A DNA stretch of 44,849 bases from Terriglobia bacterium (GCA_020073365.1 JAIQFL010000048.1:1-44849); one strand, 5' to 3'. Shown: positions 1 to 8,499, counted from the stretch's first letter. The notes: generated by a model not told the origin, from the letters alone. Numbers and translations: made by a program.

Positions 1-171
1 GATGAAGAATGGCATCAGCCCAAGGCTGCTCACCGTGGCTTCTGGTGCCCACTTCACATGAATCTTGCCCGCAAAGGTGTCTAGGCTGGTACCGGTTTCT
101 GCTGGCTGATTTCCCGCGATTTGGACCTCACCCTCCGGGTGAGCCTGAACGACCTCTTCTTCATTGTTCAT
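1..171 (-). CDS. Transposase N-terminus, cut by the window edge
   Basis: An ATG at 171 on the minus strand opens a frame that stays open to base 1 (57 codons). The protein begins MNNEEEVVQ and runs through a stretch with FAGKIHVKWAPEA and GLMPFFI. This resembles the N-terminus of DDE transposases of the IS4 superfamily (IS1380/IS1634-like groups), in which a short polar start precedes a 'G-K/R-hydrophobic-W-P-A' segment. The catalytic DDE residues would lie outside the window. I could not identify the terminal inverted repeat, which should lie between 172 and about 300. The family call is from memory of the N-terminal pattern only; an unrelated hypothetical protein is possible. Confidence 0.5.
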   Translation of the reverse strand, partial: MNNEEEVVQAHPEGEVQIAGNQPAETGTSLDTFAGKIHVKWAPEATVSSLGLMPFFI

Positions 172-302
172 GTTGAACAATGGTAACTGTTTCTCTATTC
201 AAGGCACGAGGCCTACTGCCGTTCTTAGGATCAAACGAACACGAACCCGTTTGGCCATAGCGCGCCGTGGCTCTGTCGGATGCCGAGTCATTGGAAGTTC
301 CC

Positions 303-330
303 TTGCCCAGGCCCCCAGGGCCCCATATGC
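303..330 (+). promoter_or_regulatory. Candidate sigma-70 promoter for the mazG operon
   Basis: TTGCCC (303-308) and TATGCT (325-330) are separated by 16 bases, placing the predicted start of transcription near 337, just ahead of the mazG ATG at 359. The match is moderate, and this is the only reasonable pair seen upstream of the operon. Confidence 0.3.
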
Positions 331-358
331 TACATTGGAAAAAATCGCTCGCCCGACC

Positions 359-1162
359 ATGAAAAACCATTCTTCGGCTGGAGAGAAGTTTCAGAAGCTG
401 GTGGAACTCATGGCCCGGCTGCGCGCTCCCGGCGGATGCCCGTGGGACCGCGAACAGACCTTCGACACCATCAAGCCGTACACCCTCGAAGAGACCTACG
501 AGGTGCTCGACGCCATCGACCGGCGCGACTGGAACGGGCTTGCGGAAGAACTCGGCGACTTCCTCCTGCAGGCGGTCTTCTATGCGGAGATGGCGGCGGA
601 ACAGGACCTGTTCGAGATCGGGGATGCGCTCGACGCTATCAACCAGAAGCTGGTGCGGCGGCATCCGCATGTGTTTGGCGAGGGATCGGCCGAGACGGCA
701 GGCGACGTCAAGCGCATCTGGGGCGAAGTCAAGGCCGTCGAGAACCAAGCCAAAAAAGACAAGGGACACCCGGAGGCGAACCTCCTGGGCTCCGTGCCGC
801 GTTCCCTTCCGGCCCTGGTGGAGGCGCAGCAAATCGCGTCGCGCGCGGCGGCCGTGGGGTTCGATTGGGAGAATCCGGAACAGGTGGTGGAGAAACTGCA
901 CGAAGAGTTGGCCGAGTTCGCGGAAGCCCGACGGAGGGCTTCGCCAGCGGAACTGGAGGACGAGCTGGGGGACCTGCTGTTCGTGCTGGTGAACCTGGCG
1001 CGATTCGTCAAGGTCGATCCGGAACAGGCGCTGCGCAGAACCAACGCGAAGTTTCGCCAGCGCTTCGGCTACATCGAGCGAAAGCTGGCGGAGCGCGGCA
1101 GGAAGCTGGAGGAATCCAACATCGAGGAAATGGAGGCGCTGTGGCAGGAAGCCAAGCGGTGA
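359..1162 (+). CDS. mazG: Nucleoside triphosphate pyrophosphohydrolase MazG
   Basis: A 267-residue protein with the two tandem MazG domains of the full-length housekeeping form. MazG hydrolyses NTPs to NMPs and pyrophosphate and clears aberrant nucleotides. The N-terminal half contains LRAPGGCPWDREQT followed by the Mg-binding helices (LEETYEVLDAID, ELGDFLLQAVFY); the C-terminal half repeats the pattern as EKLHEELAEFAEA and ELEDELGDLLFVLVNLAR. The length is normal for the family. The frame is open upstream to 164, but the ATG at 359 gives the canonical start MKNHSSAGEKFQKLVELMARLR and the upstream residues are not MazG-like. The stop overlaps the next gene's GTG by four bases (GTGA), so the two are probably translationally coupled. 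Confidence 0.95.
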   Translation: MKNHSSAGEKFQKLVELMARLRAPGGCPWDREQTFDTIKPYTLEETYEVLDAIDRRDWNGLAEELGDFLLQAVFYAEMAAEQDLFEIGDALDAINQKLVRRHPHVFGEGSAETAGDVKRIWGEVKAVENQAKKDKGHPEANLLGSVPRSLPALVEAQQIASRAAAVGFDWENPEQVVEKLHEELAEFAEARRRASPAELEDELGDLLFVLVNLARFVKVDPEQALRRTNAKFRQRFGYIERKLAERGRKLEESNIEEMEALWQEAKR

Positions 1163-1893
1163 TCGAGATCCGCCAATTGTTTGAGCTCGACGAATTCGCC
1201 GAGGTGCTTCGCCTGCAGCAGGTCATCTGGGGATTCGCCGATGTGGAGCTACTGCCCCTGCGTTTCCTGGTGGTGGTGAGCAAGGTCGGCGGGCACGTGT
1301 TCGGGGCATTCGATATGGAACAGGCCCCGCCTGCCATGGTAGGGTTCTGTTTCGCCATCCCGGGGGTCAAATCGGGGCGGCCCTATTTGCACAGCCACAT
1401 GCTGGGCGTGCTGCCCGAGTATCACAATGCGGGAATCGGGCGGCGCCTCAAGCTGCGGCAGCGCGAGGAGGCGCTATCGCGTGGCATCGAGCTGATCGAG
1501 TGGACCTTCGACCCTTTGGAGCTCAAGAACGCCTTCCTGAACATCGAACGCCTTGGGACGATTGTGCGGCGCTACTCCGAGAACCAATACGGCGTGACGG
1601 CGAGCCCGTTGCACGGCGGGCTCCCCACGGACCGCTGCATCGCCGAGTGGTGGCTCGCCTCGCCCCGCGTGCGGGCGACTCTGGCCGGGAAGAAGGCGGA
1701 GCCTCATCCGGAAGACCGCATCGCCTTCCCGGCGGATATCGCGCGCATTCGCAGCGAGGACCCGGAGCGCGCGCGTGAAATTCAGAAAGCCAACGCGGAG
1801 AAGTTTCAACGTGCGTTCGAGCGCGGGCTGGCGGTAACCGGGTTCGCGCGGACCGAGACGGAAGGAATCTACCTTTTGGAGCCTTGGCAATGA
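1159..1893 (+). CDS. GNAT-superfamily acyltransferase, possible amino-acid N-succinyltransferase
   Basis: A 244-residue protein starting at a GTG that overlaps the mazG stop. The central segment SHMLGVLPEYHNAGIGRRLK is the acyl-CoA-binding motif A of GNAT enzymes (R/Q-x-x-G-x-G/A form), followed by EWTFDPLELKNAFLNIERLG. This pattern is typical of the COG3375 group. Its stop overlaps the downstream MenC/NSAR-like gene by four bases (ATGA). In Geobacillus kaustophilus a GNAT N-succinyltransferase is encoded beside an N-succinylamino-acid racemase and the pair converts D- to L-amino acids. By analogy this enzyme may succinylate amino acids; that is inference from context, since GNAT substrates cannot be read from sequence. 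The rest of the frame upstream of 1159 (open from 280) is an out-of-frame reading of mazG. Confidence 0.8.
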   Translation: MIEIRQLFELDEFAEVLRLQQVIWGFADVELLPLRFLVVVSKVGGHVFGAFDMEQAPPAMVGFCFAIPGVKSGRPYLHSHMLGVLPEYHNAGIGRRLKLRQREEALSRGIELIEWTFDPLELKNAFLNIERLGTIVRRYSENQYGVTASPLHGGLPTDRCIAEWWLASPRVRATLAGKKAEPHPEDRIAFPADIARIRSEDPERAREIQKANAEKFQRAFERGLAVTGFARTETEGIYLLEPWQ

Positions 1894-2999
1894 AACTCGA
1901 ACGGATCGCGCTTCGCCAGATTCGCATGCCACTGGTGCATTTTTTCGAGACCAGCTTTTCGCGCACGTACGAGCGCGACATCATCCTGGTGGAGGCGCAG
2001 GGCGACGGGGTATCGGGCTGGGGCGAAGTGACGGCCGGCGAGAATCCTTTCTACAACGAGGAGTGGACCGGCTCCGCGTGGCTGATTCTGCGGGACTACG
2101 TGGCGCCGCGGGTGCTCGGGCGCGAACTGCGGACCGCCGAAGACGTGTACCCGCTGACGGCCCACATTCGGGGCCACAACATGGCACGGGGCGGGCTGGA
2201 GACCGCGGTGTGGGACCTGGCGGCGCGGCTGGATGGCATGCCCTTGTGGAAGAAGATCGGGGGTGGGTCGCGGCACGAGATTCCCTGCGGAGTCTCGATC
2301 GGGATACAGGACTCGGTGGAGCAGTTGCTGGAGAAGATCGCGGAGGAACTGGCAGCCGGATACCAGCGGATCAAGATGAAGATCAAGCCGGGCTGGGACG
2401 TGGACGTAGTGCGGCAGGTGCGTGAACGTTTCCCGGCGATCAAGCTGATGGCCGACGCCAATTCGGCCTACACGCTGGCGGATACCGCCCATTTACAGAA
2501 GCTCGACGATTTCTACCTGATGATGATCGAGCAGCCGCTCAGCCACGACGACATTATCGATCATGCGGAGCTGCAGGCGCGTCTGAAAACGCCGATCTGC
2601 TTGGATGAATGCATTCGCTCGGCGCATCATGCGGAGCAGGCGGTGAAGCTGCGCGCCTGCGGCATCATCAACATCAAGTTGGGGCGCGTGGCGGGGTTCG
2701 GCGAGGCCAGGCACGTGCACGACGTGGCACAGGCGGCGGGCATCCCGGTATGGTGCGGCGGCATGCTGGAGGCGGGCGTGGGACGCGCTCATAACGTGGC
2801 ATTGGCGACGCTGCCGAACTTCGTACTGCCGGGGGACGTGTCGGCGAGCAAACGTTACTGGAAACGCGACATCATTCAGCCGCCGGTCGAGACCACTCCG
2901 CGCGGCACGATTGAGGTTCGGGACGAGCCTGGTTTCGGTTACGCGCTGGACCACGACTATATCCGTAGCATCACCGTTCGGGAGGAGACGATTGGTTGA
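1890..2999 (+). CDS. o-Succinylbenzoate synthase / N-succinylamino-acid racemase family enolase
   Basis: A 369-residue member of the enolase superfamily, MenC-2/NSAR branch. The N-terminal capping domain (about 1-125) includes WGEVTAGENPFYNEEW. The barrel shows the catalytic KxK in RIKMKIKPGWD (Lys162 and Lys164), metal ligands in MADANSAY (Asp), MIEQPL (Glu) and LDECI (Asp), and the second-face lysine in IINIKLGRVAGFGEA. CGGMLEAGVGRAHN closes the active site as in NSAR proteins. These enzymes dehydrate SHCHC to o-succinylbenzoate in menaquinone synthesis or racemise N-acylamino acids; sequence alone does not separate them. Coupling to a GNAT gene favours racemase, and no other men gene lies in the window. 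The ATG at 1890 overlaps the preceding stop; an upstream in-frame TTG at 1884 is less likely. Confidence 0.88.
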   Translation: MKLERIALRQIRMPLVHFFETSFSRTYERDIILVEAQGDGVSGWGEVTAGENPFYNEEWTGSAWLILRDYVAPRVLGRELRTAEDVYPLTAHIRGHNMARGGLETAVWDLAARLDGMPLWKKIGGGSRHEIPCGVSIGIQDSVEQLLEKIAEELAAGYQRIKMKIKPGWDVDVVRQVRERFPAIKLMADANSAYTLADTAHLQKLDDFYLMMIEQPLSHDDIIDHAELQARLKTPICLDECIRSAHHAEQAVKLRACGIINIKLGRVAGFGEARHVHDVAQAAGIPVWCGGMLEAGVGRAHNVALATLPNFVLPGDVSASKRYWKRDIIQPPVETTPRGTIEVRDEPGFGYALDHDYIRSITVREETIG

Positions 3000-3001
3000 T
3001 C

Positions 3002-3068
3002 GTGGGGCATGCTCTAGCTTGCCAATCTATTCTTGTGTCATTACAGGGCAAGCTGAAGCATGCCCCAC
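3002..3068. repeat. Long inverted repeat between menC-like and MFS genes
   Basis: Two 22-base arms, 3002-3023 and 3047-3068, are reverse complements with about 20 of 22 positions matching; the outer part GTGGGGCATGC pairs with GCATGCCCCAC. The loop is 23 bases. The right arm covers the ATG at 3060, the more upstream possible start of the MFS gene. There is no T-run, so a simple intrinsic terminator is unlikely. Confidence 0.85.
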
Positions 3069-4373
3069 AGGGCCACGATGAAGGCCTTCGTCTCCCTCCT
3101 GCGCGACAACCGCAACTACCGGAACACCTGGATCGGGCAAGTGGTGAGCGAGGTCGGCGACCACTTCAATAATGTTGCGGTCTTCAGCCTGGCGGTAGCT
3201 ACCACTCGGTCGGGGCTGGTGGTGAGCGGGGTGATGCTCTCGCGGGCCATTCCGGCGATGCTGGTGGGGCCGCTGGCGGGCGTCGTACTCGACCGCTTCG
3301 ACCGCAAGCGTGTGATGATTGCGAGCGATCTCATCCGCGCCGTGGTGGCGATGCTGTTCATCCTGACGGTGAACCGCCGGGGAACCTGGCTGCTGTACGT
3401 GCTCAGCGGGCTTTTGATGGTGGCGTCGCCCTTCTTCACCAGCGGGCGCGCGTCGATTCTGCCGGCCATCGCCACCAGCGATGAACTGCATACCGCCAAT
3501 TCGCTCACCCAGACCACGAATTGGACCACGCTGGCGTTAGGCGCATTCCTGGGCGGGGCGAGTGTGGCGCAGTTCGGGTACCGATGGGCGTTCTTCGGGA
3601 ATTCGCTTTCCTTCGTGTTCTCCGCCATCTGTATCTCGCGGCTGTTCCTGCCGGGGCGCGGGTTTCGGCCCGCGCGGCGGTCGCTCACGGAAGCCGAGGT
3701 GGTCCGGCCGTGGCACGAGTACGCCGAGGGACTGCGTTATATGCGTTCCGTGCCGCTCATTCTGGGGCTGCTGATGGTCAGCATCGGCTGGGCCACCGGC
3801 GGGGGCGCCGCGCAGATTCTGTTCTCCGTGTTCGGCGAGCTGGTGTTCAACCGCGGTCCGGCGGGCTTCGGCATGATCCAGGGTTGCGCCGGCGTGGGGC
3901 TGCTGTGCGGCGGCGCGCTGGCTTACACCGTGGGGAAGAGGCTCAGCTTCGCGGGCTATAAGCGCACCATTGTGATCTGCTACATCGTGCATGGTGGCTC
4001 GTACATCCTGTTCAGCCAGATGCGGAATTTTCAGTGGGCGTTGGTGTTTATCGCCCTGTCGCGCGCGGCCGTGGGGGTTAGCTCGACGATGAACATGTGG
4101 CAGTTGCTGCGAGTGGTTCCGGACGGCTTCCGGGGGCGTGTGTTCGCGACCATGGAATCGACGCAGTGGTCGGTCATGATGATGTCGATGATGGCGGCGG
4201 GAATCGCTTCACAGCATTGGGATCCCAGGACCATCGGAGCGGTTGCCGGGACGCTGAGCTCGACTACCGCGATATTCTGGGGCTGGGCGCATTGGACCGG
4301 GCGCTTGCCGGAGCCGGTGAGGCAGGGCGTAGAGCCCGAGGAGATTGAGGTGCATGGAGAGCCAGCAGCGTAG
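3060..4373 (+). CDS. Major facilitator superfamily transporter (MFS_3, exporter type)
   Basis: A 437-residue polytopic membrane protein with roughly ten to twelve hydrophobic helices. The N-terminal part NYRNTWIGQVVSEVGDHFNN and the loop VLDRFDRKRVMI (the G/D-R-x-x-R signature between helices 2 and 3) are typical of the MFS_3 group that contains enterobactin exporter EntS and macrolide efflux proteins. TSGRASILPAIATSDELHTANSL is the usual central motif of this group. Substrate is unknown. Two starts are possible: ATG 3060 (within an inverted repeat) or ATG 3078, which gives MKAFVSLLRDNRNYRN, close to the usual family start; neither has a clear ribosome-binding site. The end overlaps the SDR gene by 20 bases. 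Confidence 0.85.
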   Translation: MPHRATMKAFVSLLRDNRNYRNTWIGQVVSEVGDHFNNVAVFSLAVATTRSGLVVSGVMLSRAIPAMLVGPLAGVVLDRFDRKRVMIASDLIRAVVAMLFILTVNRRGTWLLYVLSGLLMVASPFFTSGRASILPAIATSDELHTANSLTQTTNWTTLALGAFLGGASVAQFGYRWAFFGNSLSFVFSAICISRLFLPGRGFRPARRSLTEAEVVRPWHEYAEGLRYMRSVPLILGLLMVSIGWATGGGAAQILFSVFGELVFNRGPAGFGMIQGCAGVGLLCGGALAYTVGKRLSFAGYKRTIVICYIVHGGSYILFSQMRNFQWALVFIALSRAAVGVSSTMNMWQLLRVVPDGFRGRVFATMESTQWSVMMMSMMAAGIASQHWDPRTIGAVAGTLSSTTAIFWGWAHWTGRLPEPVRQGVEPEEIEVHGEPAA

Positions 4374-5130
4374 GGCAGGGATCGGGGGCCAGGGGCCAGG
4401 GGCGGGGGAAGCGCGTGGTTTGGCCGGCAAGGTGGTTCTGGTCACTGGGGCCGCCAAGCGGATCGGCCGCGGCATCGCCCTCCGTCTGGCGGAGGAAGGG
4501 GCGCAGGTGGCCATCCACTACCACCGGTCGGAGAGCGAAGCCCGGCGGACCGCGGAGGAGTGCGGCGGCGCGAACCTGTTTCGCGCGAACCTGGAAAGCG
4601 TCGACGAGATCGGGCGAATGTTCGGAGAACTGGAGAAGCGGCTGGGGCGGCTCGACGGGCTGGTGAACAATGCGGCGCGGTTCACGCGGTTCGACCCGCT
4701 GGAGATTACCGAGAAGGACTGGGACTTCATCCACTCGGTGAACCTGAAAGCGGTATTCTTTTGCTGCCAGAACGGCGCGCGGCTCATGCGGAAGACGGGC
4801 GCTGGGCGCATCGTCAATCTGAGCTCGCTGGGCGGCATCCGGCCATGGGCGGAACATGCGCACTACTGCGCGTCGAAGGCGGGTGTGATCATGTTGACGC
4901 GCGCGCTGGCCAAGGCCTTCGCGCCGGAGATCACGGTGAACTCGGTAGCTCCCGGGGTGATCCCGTTCGAAGACATCGACGAGCGCGGGAAACGCATGAT
5001 CGAAGCCACGCCCGCGCGGCGCGGTGGCACGCCGGCGGAAATTGCGGATGCAGTGGTTTATTTTCTGAGGGCCTCCAACTTCGTCACGGGGCAGACGCTG
5101 GCGATCGATGGAGGCCTCAGCCAGAGGTGA
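4354..5130 (+). CDS. Short-chain dehydrogenase, pteridine-reductase/FolM-like
   Basis: A 258-residue classical SDR. The nucleotide motif is VTGAAKRIGRGIA, a TGxxxRxG variant typical of pteridine reductase PTR1 and FolM, followed by AIHYHRSESEA, which also matches that group. NNAA is present, the catalytic triad is Ser in IVNLSSLGG and the YxxxK of HYCASKAG, and the C-terminus GQTLAIDGGLSQ is standard. It probably reduces a dihydropterin or a related carbonyl with NADPH. The first about 22 residues (GIGGQGPGAGEARG) come from a low-complexity GGGGCCAGG repeat and look non-native, so translation could start at the in-frame TTG at 4420 instead of ATG 4354. It overlaps the MFS gene and is the last gene of the operon. 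Confidence 0.85.
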   Translation: MESQQRRAGIGGQGPGAGEARGLAGKVVLVTGAAKRIGRGIALRLAEEGAQVAIHYHRSESEARRTAEECGGANLFRANLESVDEIGRMFGELEKRLGRLDGLVNNAARFTRFDPLEITEKDWDFIHSVNLKAVFFCCQNGARLMRKTGAGRIVNLSSLGGIRPWAEHAHYCASKAGVIMLTRALAKAFAPEITVNSVAPGVIPFEDIDERGKRMIEATPARRGGTPAEIADAVVYFLRASNFVTGQTLAIDGGLSQR

Positions 5131-5265
5131 GGGCTATTTGCAGGCCATCAGCTTGGTCGAACCGAGCTGTAGTAGCCGGCATCGAGATTGCCGCCGGCGG
5201 TCAGCGGGGCCTGTGAACGCCGCGTTCGCATTGCTCGGGTGCACGCAAGCCATGGGCCCGGCCAC

Positions 5266-5271
5266 TATACT
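5266..5271 (+). promoter_or_regulatory. -10-like hexamer TATACT just ahead of the CHASE2 kinase gene
   Basis: TATACT ends 10 bases before the ATG at 5282, so transcription would start about three or four bases before the start codon. No good -35 is seen at the right spacing. The surrounding CACTATACTGAG recurs before the other histidine kinase gene (minus strand, 29105). Confidence 0.4.
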
Positions 5272-5281
5272 GAGAACTGAG

Positions 5282-7195
5282 ATGGAACGGCGGGGCTGGA
5301 AGCGCACGGCGGCATATGTAGGGCTCCTGGCGGCGGCGTTTGTGGTCGCCGTGGTGGGAAGTTGGGCCTTGGGCTCGCCTTTGGACAACGCCGCTTACGA
5401 CTTCATGTTCCGGCTCTATCAGCCGAAACCGTGGCAGACGCAAGCGGTGCTGCTGGCCATCGACGAGACCACCCTGGCGGCGACTCCGGGGGGCATGCAC
5501 GGGATTCGCAAGCCTTTGAGTGAGGCTTTGGAGTTAGTGGCCCAGGCGTCGCCCAAGGCCGTCGCGGTGGATGTGATTCTCGCGGAAAGAAGCGAAGATC
5601 CTGCGGTGGATCGAGCCCTCGCCGCAGCGCTTTGCGGGGTTCCGGACCTGGTGCTCTCGTCCGAGTTGATCGCCAAGGGCACACGCTGGGAGAACCCGCT
5701 CCCGGAGTTCGAAAAATGTGCCAAGAACGTGGGGCACGTGCACGCACAGCCGGATCAAGGCGATTCCCGCACGCGCGCGATTCCCCTGGTGAAACGGGTG
5801 GGACACGATCAGCGGTTCGCGCTGTCGCTGGAGACTTTCGCGCTGAGCCGGGGCCAGCCGATCACGCAGCTATCCGATGCCAACGACCTCCAGGTGGGCA
5901 GGACAACGATCCCCGTTGAGGGCTCGCCGATGGTTCCCTGGGGGCGCCAAAACCGCGGCGAGCTGCGCCTCATGCGGGTCCGGTTCATTCCCAGCAGCAT
6001 GCATCCCATCCGGAGCATACCGCTGCGGGGACTGCTCGACAACCCGGCGCTGTCGAAGGAATTCGCCGGCAAGGTGGTGTTCGTGGGTGTCACGGCCCCT
6101 ACGGAGGTGCGGGATCGTCTCCTGACGCCGGCCAGTCCGGACATCTACAGCACCGGCATCGAAATCAATGCGGAAGCCTTTGAGACCATGGAACAGGAGG
6201 CGTTCATCACGGACGTTTCCGATTTCTGGGTGCTCCTCTTCAGTCTCGCTCTGGTGAGCGCAGCCGGCCTGGCATTTCGATACCTCCCCGGGTGGCGGGC
6301 CTATGCCGCCGGCGTGTTGATCTTTGTGGCCGCCCAGATCGTCCCCTACGTCTTTTTCACGCATCGACTGGTATTCTCTCTGGCGACGCCTGCATCGGTG
6401 GCTGCGCTGGGGACCATGGCGGCGGCGGCATACTACCATCTGGTGGTGCGCCGCAACTGGCTCGTCGAACAGTCCGCGCGGGAACGCTATCAACAGGCCA
6501 TGCACTTCGTCACGCATGAAATGCGCACGCCGCTTTCCGCCATACAGGGTTCGAGCGAGCTGATTTCGCGCTACGCTCTCACCGAGGAGAAACGCAAGCA
6601 GATTGCCGTACTGATCAATTCGGAATCCAAGCGCCTGGCCCGCATGGTGGAGATCTTCCTCAATGTGGAGCGGCTCTCGGCGGGGCAAATGGAGTTGAAG
6701 CGCGAAGCCATCTCGGTGAAGCAGATGGTGGAGATCTGCGTGGAGCGGGTCCGGCCGTTGGGCGAACGCAAGCACATCGGCATCACGCTGGAGCCGGTTG
6801 GAGAGGGCCTTCAGGTTACAGGCGACCGGGAACTCATGGAGTACGCCTGCTACAATCTACTTACGAATGCGGTGAAGTACTCGCCCCAGCGGACCGAGGT
6901 GACCATCTCCGCCGGGAAGGATGGGGGCCATGTCCGGATCGCGGTGAAGGATCAGGGCATCGGGATGGACCAAAAGGAAGTCAAGCAGATCTTCCAGAAG
7001 TTTTATCGCACAAAAAAGGCGGAGGAATCCGGGGAGGCAGGCACCGGAATCGGGCTTTCCATCGTCCAACAGATTGTAGAGCAGCACGGGGGCAAGATTG
7101 ACGTGACCAGCCAGCCGGGAGCCGGCTCGTGCTTTACGATCGTGGTTCCGGCGGCGGCCCACACGCCGGTACCTACCGCGGCAGAACGACATTGA
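5282..7195 (+). CDS. CHASE2-domain membrane sensor histidine kinase
   Basis: A 637-residue kinase. A first membrane helix (AAYVGLLAAAFVVAVVGSWAL) is followed by an extracytoplasmic CHASE2 domain (about 35-300; DNAAYDFMFRLYQPK, AVAVDVILAE, GKVVFVGVTAP) and then three hydrophobic segments (about 315-385), the usual CHASE2 topology. The cytoplasmic part has HisKA with the phospho-acceptor His412 in FVTHEMRTPLSAIQG, and HATPase_c with N box NLLTNAVKYSP, G1 DQGIGM and G2 GTGIGLSIVQQ. The frame is open further upstream (from 5108), but ATG 5282 precedes the first membrane helix directly and the preceding residues are unlike a CHASE2 start. The stop overlaps the response regulator ATG by one base, so the two form a two-component pair. 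The ligand is unknown. Confidence 0.92.
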   Translation: MERRGWKRTAAYVGLLAAAFVVAVVGSWALGSPLDNAAYDFMFRLYQPKPWQTQAVLLAIDETTLAATPGGMHGIRKPLSEALELVAQASPKAVAVDVILAERSEDPAVDRALAAALCGVPDLVLSSELIAKGTRWENPLPEFEKCAKNVGHVHAQPDQGDSRTRAIPLVKRVGHDQRFALSLETFALSRGQPITQLSDANDLQVGRTTIPVEGSPMVPWGRQNRGELRLMRVRFIPSSMHPIRSIPLRGLLDNPALSKEFAGKVVFVGVTAPTEVRDRLLTPASPDIYSTGIEINAEAFETMEQEAFITDVSDFWVLLFSLALVSAAGLAFRYLPGWRAYAAGVLIFVAAQIVPYVFFTHRLVFSLATPASVAALGTMAAAAYYHLVVRRNWLVEQSARERYQQAMHFVTHEMRTPLSAIQGSSELISRYALTEEKRKQIAVLINSESKRLARMVEIFLNVERLSAGQMELKREAISVKQMVEICVERVRPLGERKHIGITLEPVGEGLQVTGDRELMEYACYNLLTNAVKYSPQRTEVTISAGKDGGHVRIAVKDQGIGMDQKEVKQIFQKFYRTKKAEESGEAGTGIGLSIVQQIVEQHGGKIDVTSQPGAGSCFTIVVPAAAHTPVPTAAERH

Positions 7196-8499
7196 TGCAG
7201 AGACTACTGTTAGTAGAAGACGATCCGGCCCTTCAGTTCACCATCTTGACGGCCCTGGAAGAGAAAGGGTACGCGGTGGATGCGGTGTCGACCACCGGCG
7301 AGGCCATGGAGCGCCTGAGCGATACCGCTTACCCCATTGTCATTTCCGACATCTATATCGACGAGCGTACGGGGCTGGACGTCCTCAATGAAGCCAGGCG
7401 TAAGGATCCGCACTGTTCGGTAATCCTGATGACCGGGCGCGGCACAGTCGAGACCGTAATGGCGGCGACGCGGGGCGGGATGTTCGACTACATCGCCAAG
7501 CCGTTCGATCTGGACGTGATGCTGGAAGCCATCGAGCGCGCCGAGGCGTCGCGAACGGAGGTTGAGGACGAGGCCCGCGACGAAGAGTTGCCCGAGAGCC
7601 AGATGATCGGCAGTTCGCCGGGGATGGTCGAGATTTACAAAACCGTTTGCCGGGCCGCTCCTACCGACGCCACCGTGATTCTGGAGGGCGAGACGGGGAC
7701 CGGCAAGGAACTCGTGGCTCGCATGATCCACAGCCTCAGCCTCCGGGCGACGCAGCCTTTTGTACCGGTAGACTGCGGATCGATTGCGCCTTCCCTGCTC
7801 GAAAGTGAACTGTTCGGCGCCATGCGCGGCGCCTTCACGGGCGCCGATCGCGACCGGGTGGGCGTGTTTGAAGCGGCCAATCGGGGCACTGTGTTTCTGG
7901 ACGAGATTGGTGAGATCGAGCTGAATTTTCAAACGGCTCTACTGCGATTTCTCGAGGGGCACGAGATCCGTCCGGTGGGCGCATCCCGGTCCAAAGAGGT
8001 GGACGTGCGCGTGATCGCCGCTACCAACCGCGACCTGAAGCGCATGGTGGAGGAAGAGAAGTTCCGCGAGGACCTGTGGTTCCGGCTGAACACGGTCCGC
8101 ATCTTCATGCCACCCCTGCGCGAACGGCGCAGCGATATCCCTCTGCTGGCGCGGTTCTATATCAACAAGTACAATGCCCGTTACCGCCGTGAGGTCAAGC
8201 TCATGGATTCCGGCGTCCGGGCGCTGCAGGACTACACCTGGCCCGGGAACGTGCGCCAGTTGCAGCACATGATGGAGCGGCTGACGATCCTGGCCGCCCG
8301 TGTGGATTCCGACACCGTGCATAGTGCTTTGACCGTAATGGAATCGCGCGAGAAGTCTGTCGACACGCTGGCGGATGCCGAAGAGGATCAGATTCGCCGC
8401 GTGCTCGCGGCCACGGGTGGGAACAAGAGCAAGGCGGCCCAGTTGCTGGGCATTGAGCGCAAGACGCTCTACCGCAAGCTGGAGCGGATGAAACTGTAG
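7195..8499 (+). CDS. NtrC-family sigma-54-dependent response regulator
   Basis: A 434-residue activator. The receiver domain (1-120) has the acidic pocket LLVEDD, phospho-acceptor Asp52 in VISDIYID, the Thr of LMTGRG and the Lys of IAKPFD. The AAA+ domain (about 140-370) has Walker A GETGTGKE (165-172), the sigma-54 contact loop GAFTGA (212-217), Walker B GTVFLDEIGE, and sensor-II/arginine regions. A C-terminal Fis-type helix-turn-helix is visible as NKSKAAQLLGIERKTLYRKL. It should activate sigma-54 promoters when phosphorylated by the kinase encoded immediately upstream (TGATG overlap). Similar pairs sit beside exopolysaccharide loci in several phyla, so the genes that follow are plausible targets, but I found no convincing -24/-12 promoter in the window. 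Confidence 0.95.
   Translation: MQRLLLVEDDPALQFTILTALEEKGYAVDAVSTTGEAMERLSDTAYPIVISDIYIDERTGLDVLNEARRKDPHCSVILMTGRGTVETVMAATRGGMFDYIAKPFDLDVMLEAIERAEASRTEVEDEARDEELPESQMIGSSPGMVEIYKTVCRAAPTDATVILEGETGTGKELVARMIHSLSLRATQPFVPVDCGSIAPSLLESELFGAMRGAFTGADRDRVGVFEAANRGTVFLDEIGEIELNFQTALLRFLEGHEIRPVGASRSKEVDVRVIAATNRDLKRMVEEEKFREDLWFRLNTVRIFMPPLRERRSDIPLLARFYINKYNARYRREVKLMDSGVRALQDYTWPGNVRQLQHMMERLTILAARVDSDTVHSALTVMESREKSVDTLADAEEDQIRRVLAATGGNKSKAAQLLGIERKTLYRKLERMKL

Noticed and set aside
280..1158. Upstream extension of the GNAT frame through mazG
   Set aside because: The sequence is an out-of-frame reading of mazG and the GNAT-like part starts cleanly at GTG 1159.
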